Shown piece by piece: positions 55,491-64,000 of a stretch of 64,000 nt of DNA. The translations under genes and the position numbers were made by a program. The notes beneath the pieces were generated by a model. It did not search any database. It worked only from the letters and a program-made list of their open reading frames with translations, and was not told the origin of the DNA. Source of the DNA: Incurvaria masculella (lineage: Eukaryota > Arthropoda > Insecta > Lepidoptera > Incurvariidae); NCBI GenBank assembly GCA_946894095.1, contig OX335646.2, positions 13,324,077 through 13,388,076 of the forward strand. Reading direction: 5' to 3'. Numbering within the stretch: position 1 is the stretch's first letter; every line of letters begins with the position of its first letter.

Positions 55491-57384
55491 ATTTTAAATT
55501 GTAGTTTTGTAGTAAAATGTATTTTGGGTCAAACTACATAGAAAACCAAAACTTTATTATGATTTTCTTTTTCATATGATTCGGTTTGGATAAAAAAAAA
55601 CAAAAACTTCCAGATACAGACATTTGTTGCCCGATATAAGATATTAAATATTAATTCAATTGAAACAATGTTTTTCTATGGGCCATTCTAAACGGTCTAT
55701 TTTGGTCGCATAGATATATTATTTGACCAAAATTAATATATTTGTTGCACAATGTCATTCATTATCTTGGAATGCAAAAGATCTTCTTTACTCAATGATA
55801 AATAACCGCTGACATCAAGCATCAAATCGAACCGGTCTTGGAATGATCCAATTGACGTCACAATTAATAAAGAACACATTCCGATGGACTGAAATGAGCT
55901 AGACTTGTTATAAAATTAAGATATTGCACAAATACAAAACTAGATTTAGAGTATAATTTATGTAAGTAGTCTATTTGTATGAACGCGACAAATCTGCACT
56001 AGTGCAGTCGCGCATTAAAGTGTTGTGTGGAAGTAGATAATAAAACTAGGCGCCGTGTTGCCGCCGAATGATATATACATCATGATTAGTAAGAATTAGG
56101 TCCATATCGCTTCCGTGGGTCGCCATCAAAACGTCTAAAAAACACAAGGTCCAACACCCAGAAGCCTTATTCTGCTAATTGATAACTGCGCGCGTTATGT
56201 TTGTGTTTTCTCAAAACCGCATGTTTCGTGCGAAATGGTATTCTACTAGCGCAGTTTGCAAAACGCATGCGTTGTGTTTGTGTTTCGTTCGCAAACTCGT
56301 AACGCGCGCTCCATGTTCTCGTGGGCCGTGTGTTTTGCCGAAAACTTGCGGTTTTGAGAATTCTATTTGTCAAATTCGGAGCATCGCATCGCCGAACTTC
56401 GAATATCACTTTTCTTCATTACGTTGGCATATCGCTGTCTCTTTCTTTTCGTATGTCATATTTGAGTGAGAAAATAACCGTCAAAATCGTGACAGGTTAT
56501 TTTACCCTGTAGGCGGCGCGCAAGACAAACAACTCCTTCGGGCTTCAGAACGTACAAAAGTATATGGGTCATATTGAACGAACCTGTCAAAACTTAGTAC
56601 GAGATTAGCACCGGACTAACCATACAAAGCGAGATTAGTCCGGCGTATTAAAGTGAATCCGCCCACTCTGAATACGGCTGGTATGAGTCTAAAAAGCAAC
56701 AAATATAACCTAACCATGGTTTAAATAGGAAGCTAACTTCATGCAACGAATAAAATTCGGCGAAAACTGCTTATTTCCCCATTTCCCATAAAATGAAAAA
56801 AAAACGAAAATAAAATTTCGCCTAGGTCGGCGTGAAGAAAATGTTACATTTTAACTACAAATTAAGAAATGATATAAAGTAAGGGTGAATAAAAAATGTC
56901 GTTGCATTCATTGGTTTCTATTGAATGTATTCTGAAATGTGAATAACAACGCCACCTGTGGACTTTTATTATTCCTATTCAATAGTGATATGACGTTAGA
57001 AATCTATCCCTTTTTTTTATCTATGACCTAACCTACAGTAATAGAAAATGTTCGTTTTAATAAGAGTTTTGGACGTAATGGGTTTTGGACCTTGTGCTTT
57101 TTGGACTTAATGATGAGTCTTCCGACTCTTGGATATGCAGCGAGTGCAGCCAATTGTAAGTCGTTCCTTTTCACGTTCTGGCGAATTATAATACAAGCTG
57201 GGGCACCCGGGTCCGGTATAATATCGAAAACTGTATTTTCGGGTATAAAAAGTAGTGAGTACTTAAACCTCTGGTACAAAAACTATCTCAATGCGAATAA
57301 TTCCGTCGATCCGTTGCACCGCTGCTGCATAAAAGAAGGACTTTCGGATTGATAATATTGTCAGTGCGATAATCACTTTGACAC
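55491..57384. other. Unassigned stretch
   Basis: 56580-56685 is a partial copy of the 42207-42314 foldback. Open frames at about 56167-56512 occur on both strands at once and are judged artefacts. Tandem GTCCAAAA words occur around 57068-57108 on the minus strand. Confidence 0.45.
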
Positions 57385-57540
57385 CGTCACACTGAGGGCA
57401 AGTGTACGAAAGGAAATGAGCGTAAAATCGTCGTCAACGTTTGATTAAACATGTTACTTTCTATGGAATGTATGGAAGGAAGTGAAGTCGACCCCATCCG
57501 GTTCACTAAAAGTGTTTAAATACTGACTTAATGACAGACT
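57385..57540. mobile_element. Foldback element, copy 3 of the ACGTCACTTT group
   Basis: AAGTGTACGAAAGGAAATGA, CGTTTGATTAAACATG, TATGGAAGGAAGTG and GTTCACTAAAAGTG match 28996-29130. The right arm is weak, so this is the most decayed copy. Confidence 0.5.
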
Positions 57541-59133
57541 CTTCCTGCAATGAGGATTACATTTAAATATATTTCAGACATCGATTAAAATCCGATTTCA
57601 GGTCATAAAGGTCCAAATATAAAAAAGATTACTACGATTGTATCGACTGAATTACAAATAAAATTATATCATTTTGTCTTTATTAAGTTCCTTGAGGATT
57701 TTTTTCTTTTCTTAAAAAACATTTTTTATATAATGCCCACTAGAACTGTATTATAGACCTTGATAAAAATATGAATGAATAAAATCTTTTTGTAATCAAA
57801 ATCTAGGTCGTAGACAACCTTTCTTGTTTTTTTTTGGTCTCAAAAATTTCTGTTCGCCAAAAAAGTCTAAAATGCGCCCTAAACCAATCAGTTCCCTGCA
57901 TCTTTATCTGGAAGAATGAGAGACTTTAAAAAATATGTAGAATTTTTAATGCTTTTATACGCACGGCCACAGTAACCCGTAAAATAAACCTTATATAAAT
58001 ACATTATTACAACGATAAGCGTGTAAAATTAGAAATGATAAGAACATTTTTTTCCTCAAACGAATTGGCAACGTCTGTGTCGCTGTCGACCTTGGACTGT
58101 CAAGTTCAACGTATTTAGATGTAGTCTACCCTCCGCTCGTGCCGTCGCCACCTCCGCCGCGGGCCATTCTCTCAGATATCCATCCGTTTAAAGCGGCAGT
58201 GATACACGTGTTGTGATGTTCGTCTAGTTGCGTCACAGATCCGTCTGCAGTAGAGATCATTTAGTACGCTCAATATGCCTCACATATACAGATTACGGAT
58301 ACATTAAGGAGCGATCGAAGCACCACTTCACTTCTGCTCGCCTGCGACGTCTAGGAAGTCGGCGGAGGCGACCCGCGGAGGCGGCCGCGGCGGCGGCAGC
58401 GACTGATTGATGGATGAGGCGAGAACGGGGCCAGGATACAGCCGCAACGCTTCCCTCGCGCAGATAATGTCAGCCGATAAGCCCGTTGGATTTGCCTTTC
58501 AGCTGAGTCTCGGGAAATAAAGAGAGAAATCGTTATATCGCCATTAGATAGACGGCCTTCGGATTCGTCTTTTTACCCATTTCGTGAGCGGTTGAGATTT
58601 CATTCGACCGGCAAAATTGTTTCGATTGGGACGGAGAGTGGCTGGGTCTGTTTATGCGAGCGATGGAGTGCCTTCGGTCGTTTTAATGACATTTCCGGAG
58701 AGTGGATCCGTCTTTTAGCTGTCGCTTAAATGTCGGGAACTGAGAGAGTTCCTACGAGTACCTGAGAAAGGTAATCTCATAGTTTGTTGATTATAAATTA
58801 CCTTTTTTTCTGAGATAGTTTGATTTCAAAATTATAAATAGCCACGGTATAAAAATATTTATATGTGTACGACAACAAACTGAGGTTTCTGGTTCCGCTC
58901 GTTTTGGACATTCACCCGAGTGAAGCCCGGTAATGACGGGTGTTTCAATGGGGGCGCAACATTTCAACTGCTCGCCATTTTGGCTGTCGTAATGAAACAT
59001 TGATTACGACATGATAGATCAATACGTGACAGATTAGTAAAATTGGGACCTTAGAATAAAGAGTCTAAGCATGGGATATTGACCCAGTTATTATACCTCA
59101 GTTGAAAGATATTGTTCTCTTTACAGCAGTCAT
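57541..59133. other. Unassigned stretch with GC-rich segment
   Basis: 58130-58410 is GC-rich (CCACCTCCGCCGCGGGCC, GGCGGAGGCGACCCGCGG). 58880-58935 contains ACCCGAGTGAAGCCCGG, faintly like a Helitron 3' hairpin. No gene recognised. Confidence 0.4.
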
Positions 59134-59180
59134 ATTCCTAGAATTCCGTATTCAGTAATCAGGAATCCTGAGACTTGGTA
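59134..59180. mobile_element. Half copy of the GCAGGYCTATTCC foldback MITE
   Basis: CATATTCCTAGAATTCCG and TCAGTAATCAGGAATCCTGA match the left arm. The right arm is missing and is replaced by a mariner-like relic. Confidence 0.55.
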
Positions 59181-59185
59181 ACCAG

Positions 59186-59380
59186 GCCAAGACCAGGACA
59201 AGACTTTTGGCTATTGGGTTATTTGAAGTCACGGGTTTTCCAAACAAGCCCGCGACCACCGAAGCATTGAGGGCCGAAATTCTGCGCTGTATCAAGGAAA
59301 TACCGCCACATATATGTATGCAATACCGTAATTTAATAATTGTACAAAATAATACGCATGTTTACATTATAACATTTTAA
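59186..59380 (+). pseudogene. Mariner/Tc1-like transposase C-terminal fragment
   Basis: A 65-codon plus-strand frame without a start reads GLFEVTGFPNKPATTEALRA, then EILRCIKEIPPHICMQYRN and ends in TAA. The pattern [LK]..V[FY]....PAT.E.LR.EI...I..I.P resembles the segment after the third catalytic Asp in mariner-type transposases. The catalytic DDE region itself is absent. Confidence 0.45.
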
Positions 59381-59509
59381 CATTACATTAATTTTAACCC
59401 AATATGTATTTCAATGCTTTGCTCCAGGAAACCATGTTTTACTTTCGAAACTTTGAATATTTAACTGTTATCAGCACTATATCGTCAGGAACCTTCGCGG
59501 GCTTGCACA

Positions 59510-59900
59510 CTCAGTTTCAGTTTCAGTTTCTTTATTTCCTCCATTAGATGTATATTACACACTCGGATTCGTCATTTTTTTTCCTGTCGGTTCGATTACT
59601 TCTGGCGAAGAAAAGCCGACAAGAAACTTCGTCAGGTTGGTCATTGTATTATTATTTTTTCCAGTGATACTTACAAACTAGTTTACAGTGATAGATTGAT
59701 TACTAATGCTTACAAAGAACATTAATGTAAGAACATTATATACATTGGTGAGGAGCAAACTCTTGAATACTATAATGACATCTTATTCTAAATTAATAGG
59801 AATTATGATCTAAATTATTCAGGTGTAAAAAGCCATCATAATTTTTTAACACGGTTGATACAAATTAAATATAAGTTAGTAAATAAAAAAATTCATACTA
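59510..59900 (-). mobile_element. LINE 3'UTR with (CTGAAA)n tail
   Basis: The plus strand CAGTTTCAGTTTCAGTTTC then TTTATT is the inverse of AATAAA followed by a hexamer tail. The 3'UTR carries GAAGAAAAGCCGACAAGAAA (plus strand), loosely echoed at 63210-63240. No coding part was recognised. Confidence 0.5.
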
Positions 59901-61014
59901 CAGTGTAGTACCCATGTGAGAGACTACATGTACCCATGTCACTACAAAACACCCCAGTTTCATTAAAAAACGTGTTTCTTCATAAAAACTTTTCCACCCC
60001 CCATTCACCACCTTAGGCATGACATTTTAAAAGTAAAATATACGTTTTCATACTAAGCAAGTTATCAGTTTTTCAAGGAATGGGATATGTATGTAGAATC
60101 GACCGTGAAACAGGACGCAGGTTTACATACGTACAGAGCGCATCACCCTCAACGCAAGAGTAGGTAAGGAAAACGTTAGGCTGATGCCGTTTGTGCATAT
60201 CACATTCGAAATTTTAACAATAATTTTCTTAACGCAACCCTAGGATTCTTATGAAATATTTCATAAAAAAATATATCTCAATGTCCACCGGCTTAAAGTG
60301 TGCGTTGTTCGTTAATCAATAACGATACTATTTTATAACACGTTCTTGGAAAACATTATTCAATTATAGCACCGGGGTTGAAATGAAAGCGGTGCAGGAG
60401 TTTCGGATCACATACAAACTATCCCCTATCACAGCCTTCGGACTGAGTCCCACCGGCCCCCGCCCTCCCGCGCCATCTCTCCGAACTACCCCGCATGTTT
60501 ATCGCGAAACCGCGTGCGCTGCTTCTCGCGGTAAACAATAGCTCAGCGATCCCGCACGTTTACGTTTTGCAACATGAAATAAATGTATGATTTACGGCGG
60601 TGGTGGCTCGTTTTCGTTATCTCAGCGGCGAAGGGTGGCGGGGGCCGGGGTGGATGTTTGATTTAGGCTCGATTGTATCGCGAGCGCTCCGCCGCCGCCC
60701 TTATCTCGCGCGCCTGGGGAACAATTCTAGCTACGTATCTCCAAAACTCATGTTCGAGGCAAAAACAAAAACCTTTTAACTAATGGGGGCATCGGCATTT
60801 ATTTTCCACCGCTTCTGTTGGTGGAAAAACTGCCGTTACGTTGTTTTGCGGCAAGCCATTGTAGGCAGTGTTTTCGACAAGACATCGACTTTCCTCACAC
60901 AAAACATATCCCATATTCATAACTAGACAACTATATAACTTTGACAAATGTTCACGTTAAGAATAGCTTCTATTATTAATTTTTACTTGCTACGCGCTGG
61001 TAGTAATTAACACT
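59901..61014. other. Unassigned stretch
   Basis: 60040-60110 (ACGTTTTCATACTAAGCAAG, AATCGACCGTGAAACAGGAC) recurs at 62945-63025, a short undefined repeat. GC-rich at 60440-60720. No gene recognised. Confidence 0.45.
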
Positions 61015-61545
61015 TTAAGGTGGCCCATCCCGCTCATCTCCCCATACAAAAGGGGAAAGAAGATCACGCCCATATTTCGTGTCAGAGATCCAAAATTTTG
61101 CTCAAAATAGCTTTATTTGATCGAACTAGATGTCTGATGACCATTGGCATTGTAAAATTGTGTTTGGTTTCTAAGTTATAAGGTCCGAAAGTTCGAATTT
61201 TTCGCGCGTTTTATACAATAACTTTGGAGATGGATTACGCTATGATAAAGTAAGAATATCTTTTAAAGATTAGTCATCAGACATAGCTTATTTAATCAAG
61301 ATTTATAATCTATTTGGTTTATGTTAGATTTTGGACTACAGCGGTCGTGGTTTACTTTTAGCTATAAGTCGTTTTGTAATTAAAATTTTCGTAAATCTTA
61401 CCAAATCATACACTATGCACATTGTCTTTTTTGTAAACATTTAGCATCTTCCTCATCACGGAGCCTGTCTTTTTCTTTGAAACATAGAAGGTCCCAGAGC
61501 GCGACAGCACGGATTTGTACCGTGCCCACGAATGAGTTAGGATAT
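61015..61545 (+). mobile_element. TTAA-type MITE, right end lost
   Basis: TTAAGGTGGCCCATCCCGC at the left, with the full interior of the family to GTGCCCACGAATGAGTTAGG. The last 25 or so bp with the right TTAA are missing compared with 28412-28974. Confidence 0.75.
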
Positions 61546-61939
61546 CTTAGCACATATTTACAACTTATTCACTACATACAATGACCAGAGGTATACGTAG
61601 GACGAAGAATAAGAGAAGATTTTGTGAGAAGCAATAGTCTGTTCTTTTAGTTTGGTACAAAAAACATTAAGACATACCCAAGAATTGGCCATAGATGTGT
61701 AGCTTTGTTCAGAGATGCATTCCTTATTGTTTCAATGGTCGTTGATTTTTAAGCAATGTCAAGTCCATTGGTTAAATATGTCTCCAAAATGGTTAAACTA
61801 ATTTAACAATATAAACAAATATTTAATAAAACAAATATTTAGACCATAACCTATTTAGGAAATTGTTACCGGAACTATTCTCATCTCGTATGCAAGGTGG
61901 CAAGCCGCAGCCTGCGTTGAGCTACAGTTAATATTAAGC
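61546..61939. other. Unassigned spacer
   Basis: No gene or repeat recognised. Confidence 0.5.
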
Positions 61940-62182
61940 TGCGACCGGGACCACAGCAGTAGCTTAACTCAGGCGATTTTTGAGATAATACCTTCCCTCT
62001 GTTGAGTGTCGGGGTTGTCACTTAAATATTGGCGGAGCACTGCTGGTTCTGTTATTGTTAAAAAGATGATTTCGAAGGACCAATCGCGACAGTTCAGCAC
62101 CGCGAAACTAGCTTAGAACTAATACAAGCGAAATGTGCCTGTATAGGTGCACGAAATCGGAACTTTGTATGGAGTTGAGCGG
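61940..62182 (+). repeat. Dispersed repeat, uninterrupted copy
   Basis: Collinear with 19593-20062 but without the MITE: GAGTGTCGGGGTTGTCACTT, TTGGCGGAGCACTGCTGG, AATCGCGACAGTTCAGCACC, GCGAAACTAGCTTAGA, TGTGCCTGTATAGGTGCACG. It gives the pre-insertion sequence at the MITE site. Confidence 0.75.
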
Positions 62183-62410
62183 CCGTTATTGCACTACATG
62201 AAACTGGCACCTCCGCCCCGTCTCCCCTGCGCCACCGCCTTTGTGCCGAGACGAGTGTGCTGGATGCGAACTTGATATATGGACGCTTAGTGACAATGCA
62301 TGACCTATTCAGACCCCCAGCTGCGGCGTGTATCGACCTATGGCTTGCCAGAAGCGCAATGCACCCTGGATGCACATTGTCAGGTTACAATAGCTGGGCC
62401 AATGTTGCAA

Positions 62411-62680
62411 GCGCATGTAATTTGGCACTTCCTAGCGAGAGGTCGGCTGACGTTAATTTTCGGGCAGAAATTTGAGTTGAATGAGGAGGTCATCGCCGCC
62501 ACGGAGGCCTACCTCTAGACCTCGAGAAAACTTATTTTTCAGACGGATTAAAGAAGTTGGAGCATCGCTGGGTCAAGTCTATCGAGCTAAAAAGAGGCTA
62601 CGTTGAAAAATAAATCACCACTTTTCCAAAATTTTCGTTTTTCTCTTGTAGGGTAAGTACTTACGAACCACCTTGTACCA
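62411..62680 (+). pseudogene. Mariner transposase C-terminus and 3' TIR
   Basis: FGQKFELNEEVIAATEAYL runs to a TAG at 62516. In another frame FSDGLKKLEHRWVKSIELKR then GYVEK ends in TAA at 62611. Together these are the C-terminus of a mariner transposase split by a frameshift. About 45 nt further on, GTAAGTACTTACGAACCACC is followed by TTGTA, the likely 3' terminal inverted repeat. The remainder of the gene is not recognisable upstream. A different lineage from 11380-11562, judging by the sequence. Confidence 0.7.
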
Positions 62681-64000
62681 TTCGCGGGTATTGCGTCTAC
62701 CAATTTCGCCACCGGCAGTATACTCATGTTATGGAATTCTCCTAAATTCTCTCCTCCCGTGATGAATGCCTCCTACTAACACAGTGTTTAAGATTATACC
62801 TACATACATTTATTTAACGCTTCATCTGCGTTGCGGACATTGACTGCAAAGATGGAACATTCAAACATGTTGCCGCCGTCGTCACCAAAATCGTATTTGG
62901 CATCAGACGTTAGAGCCAGTCCTAGGTTGACTTAAGTAAATATATGTTTTCGTACTAAGCAGGTGCGTCGCTTATTCTAAGGAATGTGATATGTATGCAT
63001 ATATAATCGACCGTGAAGCAAGGACACATTAATTGAAGATTAAAATGGTTGAAGCGGCAGTAAAATAATGTCCGTGGTTTGTAAGGGTATGTATTGTCAT
63101 GGCACCTAGTTGCTTTGGAAGTACGGTATGACCTAATTTCATGGCGACGACGACGGATTTATTGTCCACCAAAAGGAGGTTTTTGTTTTATCACTTCGCC
63201 GGTTTAATAATCACAGCGAAGAATTGGCAAGAAACTTCGCTGAGCATGTTTTCAACGTCCACTCAACATATGATTACAATTTTTTTTTATTTACTATATC
63301 CTCCACATGATACTGCTGAGCTCTTTTTTTATTTTTTTTCTTATCATTTATGTACAGACAGCATACTGGATATTACGTGACACTTTAATGAAATATTATG
63401 CTTTTTTTTTACTTAACTGCATATACTGTATACGATGTTGACCATTGGAGTAGGCCAGTCTCCACAAACACACCTTTACGAGCAACACATCAGGTCCAGC
63501 CATCGCCTCTTAAGATACATATCGTATTAAAAAAAAATAGACATACCTGTCTAGTTATATCTCACGATAATTTGAGCTATTTCTGTGTACCCAATCTGTG
63601 TTTGTGTCAACAAAACTATTTTCCTTATTCTTTTATGTACATGTATTGTGCATAATTTCGTGAAGTTCCATTTTCCTTTAAATTAACGAAATAACAGAAA
63701 TATAAACATACAAATAACCTTTTAACACAGAATATAGATTTTAAAAAATACCGTTGCTTAACTCTCAGGTATTTCTAATATTTATAATCTCAAAAATGAA
63801 GCGGGGGATGAATATATTATCAACTGTTATCGTACAAATTTTCTGTGAGATTAATGGTCTTATTGATTTTCTTTATAAAGTCTAGATCATCTTTTATATT
63901 TAGATCTAAGACGAATCCCTGTTGCCCGCTCGTGATTCAGTATTAATTTAGTCGCCGTTCAACGAAGCTCGGCAGCCAATTAATTCCGCGACCACCATCT
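62681..64000. other. Unassigned stretch with SINE fragment
   Basis: 63030-63135 contains GGTTGAAGCGGCAGTAAAA and TGTCATGGCACCTAGTTGC, a remnant of the 33785 SINE. The rest is AT-rich without recognised features. Confidence 0.5.

Noticed and set aside
56167..56512. Three overlapping frames on both strands
   Set aside because: Simultaneous openness on both strands in a moderately GC-rich stretch, with no domain in any of them.
57028..57352. Two opposed frames of about 85 codons
   Set aside because: No family resemblance. Tandem GTCCAAAA words suggest repeat-derived sequence, not a gene.

Overview
The window looks like AT-rich, gene-poor chromosomal DNA of a moth or butterfly. I found no complete host protein-coding gene. 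The lepidopteran assignment is an inference from the repeat content: a CR1-like LINE with an esterase-type ORF1, several RTE 3' ends, mariner fragments, short Helitron-like elements with a CCCGAGCGGAGCCGGG hairpin before a CTAG end, and a tRNA-derived SINE. All of this resembles repeats I know from lepidopteran genomes, but no search was possible.

Layout. 0-3.9 kb: mostly unassigned AT-rich DNA, one foldback MITE, and a possible decayed 3'-terminal exon with a poly(A) signal (2313-2676, minus). 4.0-9.2 kb: an apparently full-length non-LTR retrotransposon on the minus strand, both ORFs open, lying between two pieces of Helitron-like sequence. 10-13.2 kb: LINE and mariner relics, a SINE piece, and a non-autonomous hAT with 13-bp terminal inverted repeats and a perfect 8-bp target duplication. 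13.7-24.5 kb: nested non-autonomous DNA elements (CACTGAG-ended, TTAA-flanked and GCAGGYCTATTCC foldback families), a THAP-like exon remnant (15989-16063, minus), RTE fragments, and one RTE insertion with a 10-bp target duplication. 24.5-45 kb: sparse repeats, LINE 3' ends, Helitron-like pieces, SINEs, two TTAA elements and two CACTGAG-ended elements. 45-64 kb: a palindromic block with a weak hammerhead-like motif, a long-armed hairpin, more foldback copies, two further LINE 3' ends and two further mariner-type relics.

From about 14 kb onwards short GC-rich patches punctuate the AT-rich background. Most are G-rich on the plus strand, and several have the run pattern of G-quadruplexes.

The only genes that work together here are ORF1 and ORF2 of the LINE. 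ORF2 is open for 39 codons upstream of its first ATG, overlaps the end of ORF1 in the -1 frame, and the overlap contains a canonical A_AAU_UUU slippery heptamer. This makes -1 frameshifting the natural hypothesis for ORF2 expression. Apart from this element, coding sequence is limited to fragments and relics. I saw no CRISPR array, no tRNA or rRNA gene, and no evident novel multi-gene system.
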